Part shown: positions 9,066 to 18,003 of the stretch, piece after piece | Layout: each line of letters opens with the position of its first letter | Position numbering within the stretch: position 1 is the stretch's first letter | NCBI RefSeq assembly: GCF_035510375.1 | Contig: NZ_DATKHG010000028.1 | Direction: 5' to 3' (one strand) | Length of the DNA stretch: 64,000 nt | Origin: Paenibacillus_I sp035510375 | Lineage (GTDB): Bacteria > Bacillota > Bacilli > Paenibacillales > Paenibacillaceae | Program-made: the position numbers and the translations under genes | Notes under the pieces: model-generated | Database searches by the model: none | The model's input: only the letters and a program-made list of their open reading frames with translations | What the model was told of the DNA's origin: nothing

Positions 9066-10082
9066 CTACCTCTTGCGGGAGGTGCTGCCCCTAACGATCA
9101 ACTCGTTCGGCAGCATAACCTTGTGCCGGACCTGGCGCCCTTCCAGCATATCGATCAGAAGCTGGGCGGCTTGATAGCCGAGCTCGTATTTCTCCTGGCG
9201 GACAGTCGTCAAATTAGGCGAGCAGTACGAAGCAATCGATATATCGTCGAAGCCGACAAGGGACATCGAATCGGGCACGGATCGTCCTGCGCGTTCTAAA
9301 GCTCTGAGGGCGCCGAGAGCCATCAAATCGCTGGCGCAGAATACGGCTGTCACATCCGGATGCTTCTCGAGTATCTGCTGCATCGCATCCATTCCGCCCT
9401 CCTCAGAAAATCTGCCGTCCGTTACCAGCGCCGGTTCATAAGCCATGCCCGACTCTTGCAGCGCAACCATATAACCCGTGAGGCGCTCGCGGCTTACGGA
9501 AGCCTCATCGTAACCGTTGATCATCGCGATCCGTTTGTGCCCCAGCTCGATCAGATGGCGAACCGCCTCTCTCGCCCCGTTCACGTTGTCGGTCGTCACA
9601 TGCCCGACCCGTTCCCCGGCGACCGGAATATCGATGAGCACGCACGGAAAATGGGGCTGGTCGATGACTTCCTTCAAATACGGATCACTCACCCTGAGCC
9701 CCTGAAGAATGGCCCCGTCCACATTGCGCTCCCGGCAAAGATCCGAGTACGACTTCCTGAGCTGCTTGTTCGGATTTGTGCTGAACAGCAGAATGTCGTA
9801 ATTCAGCTCGCCGGCCCGGTCGTTGATGCCGCACAGCACTTCGAACGCAAACGCGTCTTTGGCGTTGGAGCGCTTGATCTCCGAAATGATGACGCCGATC
9901 GTGTTCGTTTTTTTCAGGACAAGACTCTGCGCTTGGGCGTTCGGGCGGTAAGAAAGCTCATCGGCAAGCTTTTTGATCCGGCTTCTCGTTTTTTCGTTGA
10001 CGTCGGAGTAACCGTTTAACGCTCGGGAGACGGTCGTAATCGAGACTCCGGCCGCTTTTGCCAAATCTTTAATTGTCGTCAT
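9066..10082 (-). CDS. LacI-family repressor LacI1
   Basis: The 338-residue protein starts at MTTIKDLAKAAGVSITTVSR (10082); GAGTGAT lies upstream, and an upstream in-frame extension overlaps the promoter and is rejected. The N-terminal helix-turn-helix and hinge (about 1-55) precede a periplasmic-binding-protein-like effector domain (60-335). It lies upstream of, and in the same direction as, the transporter operon, whose control region repeats the operator found before this gene. It is therefore predicted to repress both itself and operon 1 and to be released by the imported sugar. Confidence 0.95.
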   Translation of the reverse strand: MTTIKDLAKAAGVSITTVSRALNGYSDVNEKTRSRIKKLADELSYRPNAQAQSLVLKKTNTIGVIISEIKRSNAKDAFAFEVLCGINDRAGELNYDILLFSTNPNKQLRKSYSDLCRERNVDGAILQGLRVSDPYLKEVIDQPHFPCVLIDIPVAGERVGHVTTDNVNGAREAVRHLIELGHKRIAMINGYDEASVSRERLTGYMVALQESGMAYEPALVTDGRFSEEGGMDAMQQILEKHPDVTAVFCASDLMALGALRALERAGRSVPDSMSLVGFDDISIASYCSPNLTTVRQEKYELGYQAAQLLIDMLEGRQVRHKVMLPNELIVRGSTSRKR

Positions 10083-10100
10083 GAATGGATCACTCGTTTC

Positions 10101-10114
10101 CCAAAACGTTTTGG
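10101..10114. promoter_or_regulatory. LacI1 operator before its own gene
   Basis: Perfect palindrome CCAAAACGTTTTGG located between the -10 box and the ribosome binding site, consistent with autorepression. Confidence 0.85.
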
Positions 10115-10124
10115 ATTTGATTTT

Positions 10125-10153
10125 ATTATAGCAACTGCCCATCTCCACTGCAA
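10125..10153 (-). promoter_or_regulatory. Promoter of lacI1
   Basis: TTGCAG (10148-10153), 17 bp and TATAAT (10125-10130) on the minus strand. TGCAAGCGCTTTTA on the plus strand overlaps the -35 and is cre-like but departs from consensus near its end. Confidence 0.8.
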
Positions 10154-10270
10154 GCGCTTTTATCCGGCAGTTGTAGCCGGGTCGGTTCAACTCTTACGGC
10201 TGGATCGATTTTCGCGGCATCTGGTTCCAGCCCCGCGCGCTTATATCGTGATCCGATACATCACATACAA

Positions 10271-10310
10271 CGCCCGATGACCCGACTCTGCACGAATCGG
10301 ACATCGGGCG
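10271..10310 (-). terminator. Hairpin terminator after GNAT gene 1
   Basis: CGCCCGATG pairs with CATCGGGCG, with a further inner stem. T-runs are short on both strands (TTTCT on plus, TTGT on minus). It lies 21 bp after the acetyltransferase stop and probably ends that transcript. Confidence 0.55.
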
Positions 10311-10330
10311 TTTCTGCGATTGCCCTTCTC

Positions 10331-10789
10331 CTACTCTAACCCCGCACGCATAATAAAACCTGTCTTGATCCCTTTCTCAAACCCGCACTTCTCGTAAAAA
10401 GCATGGACGCCGCCGCTCTTTGAACCTGTCATCAGCATCACCTTGTAGCAGTTGCGGTCTTTTGCAAATTCGACCGCTTTGTGCAACGCCATCCGGGCGT
10501 AGCCTTTTTGCCGGTGCTCCGCATGGGTAACGACATTCTCGATCAGGCCGTAAGGTCGGGCGATTCTGGTCAGGTTTTTGGCGATCGATATGACGCAAGA
10601 TGAGACCGGCTCACCGTCCTGTTCAACAACTGTGACTTTCATCCATCTGTCATCCAGGATGTCATTCCAAAGCCCGATAAGCCGATGATCGGCTGTGAGC
10701 TCCGGGTCGTCCGGATACAAATGCTTATAAAGCTGCAAAAGCCCGTTCAAATCATCATGGCGGGCAAAACGCACGGAAACGGCAGGCAT
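10331..10789 (-). CDS. GNAT-family N-acetyltransferase 1
   Basis: The 152-residue protein starts at 10789 (MPAVSVRFARHDD), preceded by AAGGGTGGTG; a longer upstream frame runs through repeat DNA and is rejected. EHRQKGYARMAL holds the acetyl-CoA-binding RQKGYA motif, and HAFYEKCGFEKGIKTGF is the usual C-terminal strand-helix. The acceptor substrate is unknown. It is a single gene behind the alpha-galactosidase operon, separated from it by 281 bp of hairpin repeats. Confidence 0.9.
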   Translation of the reverse strand: MPAVSVRFARHDDLNGLLQLYKHLYPDDPELTADHRLIGLWNDILDDRWMKVTVVEQDGEPVSSCVISIAKNLTRIARPYGLIENVVTHAEHRQKGYARMALHKAVEFAKDRNCYKVMLMTGSKSGGVHAFYEKCGFEKGIKTGFIMRAGLE

Positions 10790-10923
10790 AACCACACCAC
10801 CCTTCTGAGACCGGACTTTTTCCGCTCTCACATTATTTTTTTCGGTGAATGATCGCTGAGGCAGGGTTTTTCCCTCCCTCATTTCCCTACTAGCCTCTCC
10901 GTCCCAGTTACGTCGGCTGTGGC

Positions 10924-10991
10924 AGCGAAATTCGCTCCCTCGCGTTGCTTTTCCGACTAACTGTTGCTGAGAGCGCGAAATTCGCGCCCTC
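10924..10991. repeat. Two palindromic repeat units of the CTGAGAGCG family
   Basis: AGCGAAATTCGCT (10924-10936) and a longer palindrome centred on GCGCGAAATTCGCGC (10969-10991) lie between the alpha-galactosidase and GNAT genes. Related units (AACTGCGACTGAGAGC and similar) recur at 18170-18309. They have no coding signal and no T-run. Confidence 0.55.
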
Positions 10992-11070
10992 AACTCCTAT
11001 TAATTCCTGACCCGCTCGCGTCCATCCGCCAACGATGAACACCGCCGCCGCAATCCTGTTACAATCAAAC

Positions 11071-13263
11071 TCAAACCTTCCTGATCCGCCACACCTTGCT
11101 GCGGAAGTCGCCGAACAGCAGCTCCTGCGGAACGGCCACGCCGGCGCGCATCAGCTCGTCGCCGCCCACCGGCGAGTCGATGCCGTCAATCCGGTAATCG
11201 GCATCGGGATCGAGGCCCTTGAGCCTGATCGAGCGGTAGCCGGCATTCGGCTCGGCCAGCACTTTGTAATAAGCGGCGAACGCCTCCGACCGGTCCGGCG
11301 ACACGAACATCCAGGCCGTTTCATTCCCTTCAAACGGGCTGAGCAGCCGGTAGAAATCGCCGAACTGGACGAGCGGCCGAACCTCCTTGTAGTACTCAAC
11401 CTGAGCGCGGACGATTGCATCTTCCTCTTCCGTGAACGCCGTCAAATCGAGCTCATAGCCGAAGTTGCCGGCGAATGCGACATGGCCGCGCATTTCGAGC
11501 GGCGTCGTGCGGTGCACCTGATGGTTCGGCACGGCCGACACATGGGCGCCGATCGCGCTGGCCGGATAAACGATGCTGGTGCCGTATTGGATTTTCAAAC
11601 GGCTGACCGCGTCGGTGTTATCGCTCGTCCACGTCTGCGGCATGTAATGCAGAATGCCGGGATCGAACCGTCCGCCGCCGCCCGAGCAGCTCTCGAATAG
11701 GATATGCGGGAACGCCGTAACGAGCGTCTCCATCACGCGGTACAGTCCCAGCATATAGCGGTGCGCCGTCTCGCGCTGGCGTTCCGGCGGCAGCAGCGCC
11801 GAGCCGATCTCCGTCATGTTGCGGTTCATGTCCCACTTCACGTAGGTAATCGGCGCGCTGGAGAACACCTCGGTCAGCATCCCGATAATCGCGTCGCAAA
11901 CATCGTCGCGGGAGTAATCGAGAATCAGCTGGTTGCGTCCGGCCGACCGGCGCCGGTCCGGTACATGCAGGCACCAGTCGGGATGCTTGCGGTAAAGGTC
12001 GCTGTCCACGGATATCATTTCGGGCTCGACCCACAAGCCGAAGCGCATATCCATCCCGGTCACCCGCTCCGCCAGGTCGCGAAGACCGCCGGGCAGCTTC
12101 TCGCGATGGACGAACCAGTCGCCGAGCGAGCTGTTGTCGTCGTCGCGCTTGCCGAACCAGCCGTCGTCCAGCACGAACAGCTCGATTCCGAGCTGCTTGC
12201 CTTTCCGCGCGATCGACTCGATCTTGTCCGCGTTGAAATCGAAATAGGTCGCTTCCCAGTTGTTGATCAGAACCGGCCTTTCCTTGTCGCGGAACTCCCC
12301 GCGCGCCAGGCGGGTCCGATACAAACGGTGATACGTCCTGGACATGCCGCCCAGTCCTTCGTTCGAGTAGACCGTCACCGCTTCGGGCGTTTGGAACGAC
12401 TCGCCGGGCTGCAGCAGCCAGCTGAAATCGAACGGGTTCAACCCCATCGTCACCCGGGTCGTCCGATATTGATCGACCTCGACATTGGCAAGAAAATTGC
12501 CGCTGTACACCAGGCTGAAGCCGTACACCTCGCCTTGATCCTCGTCCGCTCCCTTGCGAACGAGCGCCATGAACGGGTTGTGCTGGTGGCTGCTGGAACC
12601 GCGCTTGCTGTCGACCGCCTGGAGCCCCATGGACAACGGGCGACGCAGCACATTCCGCTCGTTCGCCCAGCCTCCGGCCAGATGAACCATATCGAAGCCG
12701 TCATCGGCAAAATCGACGCTGATGCTGGCGGCACGCAGCAGCTTCAGCTCCCGGTTGCCGCGGTTTTCCAAACGGACGGAGCGGGTGATCGCGTCAAGCT
12801 CGTTAAATACGGTGTAGGACAGCGTAACGGTAAGCCCCAGCAGCTCATCGTAAAGCTCGATTTCCAGCGTATCCGCCTCTTCGTCGTTCTCCACGTAGGT
12901 TGCAGGCAGCCCCGGCAGCCCCGGCTTCCCTGCCCGAATCCGGTGTTCCCGGTAGCGGAGATCCGTTACCGTCGACCCGTTGTCCAGCTGAATCTGGTAA
13001 GCCGGGGTACGGAAGTCGGTGTTGCCGTAAGCCGGGTATTCCTGCGGCAATGTGTCCAGCGAGAAGGTACGGTCGGCGGGAACGGGATTGGGCGAGAACG
13101 CCCGGTCCATATACCGGAGCGGGATCGCCCGGGCATACCGGCGCAGACGCTCTCCCCAATACCGGTGCGTCAAATAACCGTCCTTGGCGATTCCGATCAC
13201 ATAGCTCGTGCGGTTGGTTTGAAGATGGAACGTTTGCTGCTTTTCATCATAATGAACGGTCAT
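11071..13263 (-). CDS. GH36 alpha-galactosidase
   Basis: The 730-residue length is standard for the tetrameric bacterial GH36 enzymes (AgaN/AgaB type). A beta-sandwich N-terminal domain (about 1-330) is followed by the TIM barrel: LDDGWFGKR, GLWVEPEMIS, YVKWDMNR with nucleophile Asp478, FESCSGGGGRFD, and WTSDNTDA with acid/base Asp548; a small C-terminal beta domain ends near 730. There is no signal peptide. It hydrolyses terminal alpha-1,6-galactose of melibiose, raffinose or galactomannan fragments inside the cell. It lies downstream of the two permeases and binding protein of operon 2, so these probably import alpha-galactosides. Confidence 0.96.
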   Translation of the reverse strand: MTVHYDEKQQTFHLQTNRTSYVIGIAKDGYLTHRYWGERLRRYARAIPLRYMDRAFSPNPVPADRTFSLDTLPQEYPAYGNTDFRTPAYQIQLDNGSTVTDLRYREHRIRAGKPGLPGLPATYVENDEEADTLEIELYDELLGLTVTLSYTVFNELDAITRSVRLENRGNRELKLLRAASISVDFADDGFDMVHLAGGWANERNVLRRPLSMGLQAVDSKRGSSSHQHNPFMALVRKGADEDQGEVYGFSLVYSGNFLANVEVDQYRTTRVTMGLNPFDFSWLLQPGESFQTPEAVTVYSNEGLGGMSRTYHRLYRTRLARGEFRDKERPVLINNWEATYFDFNADKIESIARKGKQLGIELFVLDDGWFGKRDDDNSSLGDWFVHREKLPGGLRDLAERVTGMDMRFGLWVEPEMISVDSDLYRKHPDWCLHVPDRRRSAGRNQLILDYSRDDVCDAIIGMLTEVFSSAPITYVKWDMNRNMTEIGSALLPPERQRETAHRYMLGLYRVMETLVTAFPHILFESCSGGGGRFDPGILHYMPQTWTSDNTDAVSRLKIQYGTSIVYPASAIGAHVSAVPNHQVHRTTPLEMRGHVAFAGNFGYELDLTAFTEEEDAIVRAQVEYYKEVRPLVQFGDFYRLLSPFEGNETAWMFVSPDRSEAFAAYYKVLAEPNAGYRSIRLKGLDPDADYRIDGIDSPVGGDELMRAGVAVPQELLFGDFRSKVWRIRKV

Positions 13264-13307
13264 TCGCGAGTCCTCCTAAATCGTATGAACAATCTCAAAG
13301 CCGACAA

Positions 13308-14123
13308 TCAACCTTTTACCGCGCCGGACGTAAGCCCCGTCATGAACCAGCGCTGAAGAAGAAGATACAGAATCGTGATCGGCAAAGCCGCCGTCAGCGA
13401 GCCTGCGGCCACCCAGCCGACATTGTTGGAATAAGGGCCGAAGAACGTGGCAAGCGATACGGTAATCGTACGCATATCAAGCTGCTGCAGGAAAAACAGC
13501 GAGAATTGATAGTCGTTCCACACGCCTACGCCCGACAGAATGAGCACGGTGGCGGTAACCGGCTTGAGCAAGGGCAGGATCATTTGGAAAAACAGCCGGA
13601 ACCGTCCCATGCCGTCGATCATCGCCGCCTCATCCAGCTCCCGCGGAATCGAACCGATAAAACCGGTATACAGGAAAATCGCCTGCGACAGGTTAAAAGT
13701 GACATACAGCAGCGTGACGCCCCAGTAGGTGTTCATGCCGTTGACGTCCTGAAAAAACTGGTACAGCGGCACGAGAATCGTCAGCGGCGGAACGATCAGC
13801 GCCGATATAAACATCGTGTACATGAATTTGTTCAGCCTGGTTTGGTAGCGGGACAGCGGATAAGCCGCGCAGGCGCCCAGCAGCACGATTAGAACGAGCG
13901 ACAACGCCGTAATAATAATATTGTTGACAAAAGCCCGTTCCAGCGCCGCCATTTTCCACGCATTCGAGAAATTGTCCCAAGCGATCGCCGTCGGGAGCCT
14001 CCACTTGGAGCTTAAATCCGTCAGCGGTTTAAGCGAGGTCGTAACCAGCAGATAGAAGGGCAAAATATGCACGACGGCAATGATGACGGACAGCACATAT
14101 GCCGGTTTCAAGCTCGTCTTCAT
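13308..14123 (-). CDS. Sugar ABC transporter permease, MalG/MsmG type (operon 2)
   Basis: The 271-residue CUT1 permease has six predicted helices and the EAA loop EAAMIDGMGRFRLFFQMILP. The C-terminus TSGAVKG is typical. Its ATG overlaps the stop of the partner permease by 4 bp, indicating translational coupling. The alpha-galactosidase follows 44 bp downstream. Confidence 0.95.
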   Translation of the reverse strand: MKTSLKPAYVLSVIIAVVHILPFYLLVTTSLKPLTDLSSKWRLPTAIAWDNFSNAWKMAALERAFVNNIIITALSLVLIVLLGACAAYPLSRYQTRLNKFMYTMFISALIVPPLTILVPLYQFFQDVNGMNTYWGVTLLYVTFNLSQAIFLYTGFIGSIPRELDEAAMIDGMGRFRLFFQMILPLLKPVTATVLILSGVGVWNDYQFSLFFLQQLDMRTITVSLATFFGPYSNNVGWVAAGSLTAALPITILYLLLQRWFMTGLTSGAVKG

Positions 14124-14998
14124 GACTGGACCTCCTTCCTGCGCAACAGCACCAATGCCGTTATACTGACGACGACGATGATGATGAACATCAGATTGCC
14201 GAGCGCCGCCGCATATCCTGCGTCCTGTGTGGCAAAATAGGTCCGGTACGCCAGCGTCGACATCGACTGGGACGCGTACCCCGGTCCGCCGCCGGTCAAG
14301 GCCACGATCACGTCGAACAGCCGGAGGCCGCCGATCAGATTGAGCACGATGTTGATCGTGATGGAAGGCGCGAGCAGCGGCAGCGTTACGTTCCGGAACT
14401 TGCTCCAGGTAGAGGCCCCGTCAATCGATGCCGCCTCATAGTAGTCCTTGGAAATCGACTGCAGGCCCGCCAGATAGATGATCATGGCCACGCCGAGATA
14501 CTGATACGTGTTAACGAACGTAATGATCCAGATATTGACCTGCGGATCGCCAAGCAGATTCATCGGCTTATCCCGGAACAACAATATGATATCGTTTAAG
14601 GCGCCACCTCTGAATTGGAAGAAAAAATACCAGATGTAGCCCATAATAAGCGGACTCACAATAACAGGCAAATAAACGATTGTTCGCGTCAGGCCCTTTG
14701 TGCGGATGCTTTGGTTGAGCAGCAGTGCGTAGAGCAGGCCGATCAGGTTCTGAAAAAAGGTGCTGCCGAACCCGTATATAAACGTGTTCTTGATGACCGT
14801 CGCAATGTTCTTGTCATCCATCATTCGCTTGTAGTTGTCCAGCCCGATCCAGTCATAGCTTTGGGAGAAGCCGTTCCAGTTGGTGAACGAGATTTTGAAG
14901 CCTTGATAAAAGGGGTAGAAAATGAGAACCGCAAACAGGATCAGTGCCGGCACATACATCAAATTCAGCCAGGCCGGTGAGTTTCGGTCCAAACGCAT
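14120..14998 (-). CDS. Sugar ABC transporter permease, MalF/MsmF type (operon 2)
   Basis: The 292-residue protein starts at 14998 (MRLDRNSPAWLNLMYVPAL), 10 nt after AGGAGG; the frame upstream of this is non-coding. Six predicted helices, a first extracellular loop with FTNWNGFSQSYDWIGLDN, the EAA motif EAASIDGASTWSKFRNVTLP and LTGGGPGYAS identify a CUT1 MalF-like subunit. It is the partner of the downstream permease. Confidence 0.95.
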   Translation of the reverse strand: MRLDRNSPAWLNLMYVPALILFAVLIFYPFYQGFKISFTNWNGFSQSYDWIGLDNYKRMMDDKNIATVIKNTFIYGFGSTFFQNLIGLLYALLLNQSIRTKGLTRTIVYLPVIVSPLIMGYIWYFFFQFRGGALNDIILLFRDKPMNLLGDPQVNIWIITFVNTYQYLGVAMIIYLAGLQSISKDYYEAASIDGASTWSKFRNVTLPLLAPSITINIVLNLIGGLRLFDVIVALTGGGPGYASQSMSTLAYRTYFATQDAGYAAALGNLMFIIIVVVSITALVLLRRKEVQS

Positions 14999-15026
14999 GA
15001 CGGACATCCCTCCTGGTAATCTCGAA

Positions 15027-15043
15027 GGGGGCTTTCCGCCCCC
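15027..15043 (-). promoter_or_regulatory. Intra-operon hairpin after binding-protein gene 2
   Basis: GGGGGC pairs with GCCCCC around a 5-nt loop, 16 bp after the binding-protein stop and upstream of the permease ribosome binding site. There is no T-run; it probably protects the binding-protein mRNA. Confidence 0.55.
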
Positions 15044-15058
15044 TCCGCACACCGTTTG

Positions 15059-16402
15059 TTATTTTTGCTGCGAACGGAGACGCTCGTAGTTTTCTTTATA
15101 CACGTTCGAGGACTCTTCCGGCGACAGGGTGCCGCCGAGAATTTCCGCGGACGTCGTCTGCATGACATCCCACATGCCGCCCGGCAGGTAGACGCGGTCG
15201 AAATACGGGAATACGCGAATGTCCTTGTACTTGTCATAGAATTCCGTGTAGATGCCCAGATCCGGCGTGATGCCGTTCATCGCCGTCGGCGTGCCGGACA
15301 GCTCGGAAATCCGTTTCAGGTATTCAGGCTTGGCAAAGAAATTGACCACGTCGATGGCGATATCCTTGTTCTTGCCGTCCTTGAATACGCCCATCGTGAA
15401 GCGCTCGCCGCCGGAGAAGGTAGGTTGGTCATCCGGGAAAAAGGCCGGTACGGGCATGATACCCACGCCTACTTCAGGATTGATCTTTTGTGCGTCCTGG
15501 ATAAAGCCGGGACCACCGAATACGAACGCGATTTTGCCTTCGGCGAACAGTCTCGGACGGTCCGACTCTCTGGAGGTCAGCACGTCTTCGTTCATCAGGC
15601 CCTTGTCGTACATTTCCTTGAACTTTGCGGCCAGCGGCGTCCATTTATTCCAGTCGAACGTGCCGTCAAGCAGCTGCTGCGCGGAATTTTCCTTCGGGCT
15701 GATCAGGAGCGAGGTGCCGAAATAATCGAAGAATTGCGCCATGGAAGCGGCGTCGGGTCCGGAGAAGTAGAACGGAGCCACCTCGCCGTTGCTGTCCTTC
15801 TTGATTTTCTCGCCCGCCGCAATCAGCTCGTCGATCGTTTTCGGTACTTCGATGCCGTATTTCTCCAGCACGTCCTTCTGGTACGTGATGCCGTCTTTGG
15901 CGGCGTTCAGCGGAAGCACGTATACTTTACCCGCCTCATCGGTGATGATCGGCTTCATGGAATCGGCAATGTCGCCTACCCAAGGCTGTCCGGACAGGTC
16001 CTCGAGGTACTCGCCGTAACGGTTGATTGCCCAGCCGTGCGTATCGAAAATATCCGGAAGATCGTTCGCCGCCATTTTCATCCGGAGGATGTTCTCGTAA
16101 TCGTTGCCCGGATTCTGGAACTCGAACGTCACGTTCGGATTTTCCTTCGTATAGGCGTTGGCGATCTCAACATAGTAGTCTTTCAGCGCTTGATCGTTGA
16201 CGGTCGAGTAGATCGTAAGCTTCACTTTTTTATCGGAGCCGCCGTTTGCCGCGGTTTCGCCGGACGTGTTGCCCGTCGCGCCGCCGGTCGCGTCGCCCGC
16301 GGCATTGCCGCCGTTGCCGCCGTTATTGTTGCTGCCGCAAGCGGCAAGCACGAGAGAAAGGATGAGAACAATTGCCACGGAAAGCGTTTTCATGTTCTTC
16401 AT
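15059..16402 (-). CDS. Extracellular sugar-binding lipoprotein (operon 2)
   Basis: The 447-residue family-1 binding protein starts at MKNMKTLSVAIVLILSLVLA (16402), 11 nt after GGAGG. Lipobox LAAC (Cys22) is followed by an Asn/Gly/Thr-rich tether to about 45, then the SBP_bac_1 fold (ENPNVTFEF, DLPDIFDTHGWAINRYGEYL, FAEGKIAFVFGGPGF). It feeds the two permeases downstream. The link to GH36 suggests alpha-galactoside binding. Confidence 0.95.
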   Translation of the reverse strand: MKNMKTLSVAIVLILSLVLAACGSNNNGGNGGNAAGDATGGATGNTSGETAANGGSDKKVKLTIYSTVNDQALKDYYVEIANAYTKENPNVTFEFQNPGNDYENILRMKMAANDLPDIFDTHGWAINRYGEYLEDLSGQPWVGDIADSMKPIITDEAGKVYVLPLNAAKDGITYQKDVLEKYGIEVPKTIDELIAAGEKIKKDSNGEVAPFYFSGPDAASMAQFFDYFGTSLLISPKENSAQQLLDGTFDWNKWTPLAAKFKEMYDKGLMNEDVLTSRESDRPRLFAEGKIAFVFGGPGFIQDAQKINPEVGVGIMPVPAFFPDDQPTFSGGERFTMGVFKDGKNKDIAIDVVNFFAKPEYLKRISELSGTPTAMNGITPDLGIYTEFYDKYKDIRVFPYFDRVYLPGGMWDVMQTTSAEILGGTLSPEESSNVYKENYERLRSQQK

Positions 16403-16524
16403 TTTGTTTGTATCCTCCAATTGTGAAATAAATGTGCTGCGTTAATCACTTGCAAACACGGGTCTGATTGACCCTGGGCAGGGTTTTGGCCTATAATTGG
16501 AGTTGGATTTTGTATTTTTTCTTG

Positions 16525-16548
16525 GACTCCCGCGCGGAGTCTTTTTTT
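16525..16548 (+). terminator. Terminator-like hairpin, plus strand, no upstream gene seen
   Basis: GACTCC-CGCGC-GGAGTC followed by seven Ts. It has terminator form only on the plus strand, while both neighbouring genes are on the minus strand. It may end an antisense or leader transcript. Confidence 0.5.
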
Positions 16549-16658
16549 ATGTAGCGCGGTGGTCCGGTACCAATATTGCGCCCTTGTGCCCCCTGCAAAC
16601 CGCCGGTTCATGCAATTTGCCGATCGCATCACCCCTCTCATCTTGTTCAGTTTCCGGA

Positions 16659-17693
16659 CTAACCGTTCGTCTTGCCGCAGCTTTCGCGGATGACGAATTT
16701 GGTCGGGATTACGGTTCTGACCGGCACCGTCCGGCCGTTCACCCTTTCCATTATCAGATTTACCGCCGATCGCCCCATTTGCTCGGTGTGCACCTTGACC
16801 GTCGTTAAGGGGACGCTGACGAATGAAGCCATTTCGATATCGTCGAAGCCGACGATCGCCACTTGACCCGGCACGGAAATACCGGCTTCCTGCAACGCCT
16901 TCAGGGCGCCGATCGCCATCGGATCGCTGGCGAAGAAGAAAGCTTCCGGCAAATCGCCCCGCTCGATCGCTTCTTTCATGAGCTTGTAACCGGCCGTGAT
17001 CGTCCAATCGGCCAAAAGCACACGCCCGGGCGCATATAGCCCTTTCTCCTTCATGATCCGTTCGTAGGTTTGCCTGCGGACCTCCGGCTCCTCCCTCAAC
17101 TCGTGACCGAACCGATGAACATGCTCAAGCCCCCCGACGAAGCCGATATCGCGATAGCCTAGATTCAGCAGATGGTTCATGACCTTCTCGACGGCCGGCA
17201 CAAAGTCGGACACGACAGAATCGTAAACTTCCTCATCGGGCGAGTAATTAATGTAGACGGTGCGGTCCGGCCTGGAATAGAGCTTGGAGACGTCCTCCGG
17301 ATCGACTTTGCCGATTACGATGACGCCGTCCATATCGTCAAGCGAACCCTCCGCCGGCTGAACGCCCAGGCGGATCACCCGGGAGACCGCCATTCCCAGA
17401 TCGGCGAACTGCATCTCCACCCCTTGGCGGAGGGAGAGAAAATAGGGATCTTCATGCTCCGTTTCGGGCGTGCACCAGAGCACGAGGCCGATTCGTGGCT
17501 TGTGGGTATCGGAGGTTGGTGATGGAGCCGCTTTCTTTTTGCGCAGCGGTTTATATTGAAGCTTCGTCGCGACCGACAAAATGGTGGACCGGGTCTCCTC
17601 CGTGACGGACAGCGTCTGGTCGTTGTTCAGCACGCGCGAGACGGTGGCAACGGAGAAGTTCGATTCACGGGCAATATCTTTAATCGTCGACAT
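16659..17693 (-). CDS. LacI-family repressor LacI2
   Basis: The 344-residue protein starts at MSTIKDIARESNFSVATVSR (17693), 9 nt after GGAAGG. Residues 1-55 form the helix-turn-helix and hinge, with an unusually basic linker KPLRKKKAAP; the remainder is the periplasmic-binding-like sensor domain (IGLVLWCTPETEHEDPYF, VAIVGFDDIEMASFVSVPLTT). It resembles EbgR/GalR-type repressors. It is directly upstream of operon 2 and is the likely regulator. Its candidate operators (AGTTAA arms) are found near its own promoter but not clearly before the binding-protein gene. Confidence 0.93.
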   Translation of the reverse strand: MSTIKDIARESNFSVATVSRVLNNDQTLSVTEETRSTILSVATKLQYKPLRKKKAAPSPTSDTHKPRIGLVLWCTPETEHEDPYFLSLRQGVEMQFADLGMAVSRVIRLGVQPAEGSLDDMDGVIVIGKVDPEDVSKLYSRPDRTVYINYSPDEEVYDSVVSDFVPAVEKVMNHLLNLGYRDIGFVGGLEHVHRFGHELREEPEVRRQTYERIMKEKGLYAPGRVLLADWTITAGYKLMKEAIERGDLPEAFFFASDPMAIGALKALQEAGISVPGQVAIVGFDDIEMASFVSVPLTTVKVHTEQMGRSAVNLIMERVNGRTVPVRTVIPTKFVIRESCGKTNG

Positions 17694-17731
17694 GGCGTAT
17701 TTCCTTCCCATCGCACTATTAACTATGCATG

Positions 17732-17788
17732 AGTTAAATTAACTTAAATTTATGAGCCCATCATAACACTAAACCGCTTACACGGCAA
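17732..17788 (-). promoter_or_regulatory. Promoter of lacI2 with overlapping leader operator
   Basis: TTGCCG (17783-17788), 17 bp and TATGAT (17760-17765) on the minus strand. Downstream of it AGTTAAATTAACT (17732-17744) is a 13-bp palindrome with 6-bp arms, placed for autorepression. Confidence 0.7.
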
Positions 17789-17912
17789 CAGTTAAAGATA
17801 AATTTTACTCGGTATTGGAGACTTTTTAGTTAAAAGGGGGTTTTAAGCTGGTTTTTGGAACGTTTCCGTTTAATTGAATGAGATAGCATGAGAATTTTGG
17901 TCTATTTAATTT

Positions 17913-17925
17913 AGTTAAATTTACT
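17913..17925. promoter_or_regulatory. Second LacI2-type operator candidate
   Basis: AGTTAAATTTACT differs by one base from the palindrome at 17732-17744. A half site, TTTAGTTAAA, lies at about 17825-17834. These suggest a looping or multi-site arrangement. Confidence 0.45.
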
Positions 17926-18003
17926 GAAATAAACTCATCGTGAAGCCCGAAGGATTTCCCTTTCTCACCTATCCGTTCCTTGAAAAATAACGGCGAGCAC
18001 TTT

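Noticed and set aside
11704..13356. Open frame of 550 codons on the plus strand
   Set aside because: Antisense to the GH36 gene, whose catalytic motifs are all present on the other strand.
16403..17007. Open frame of 202 codons on the minus strand ending at 16399
   Set aside because: Overlaps lacI2 in another frame and has no start signal; lacI2 has full-length family similarity.
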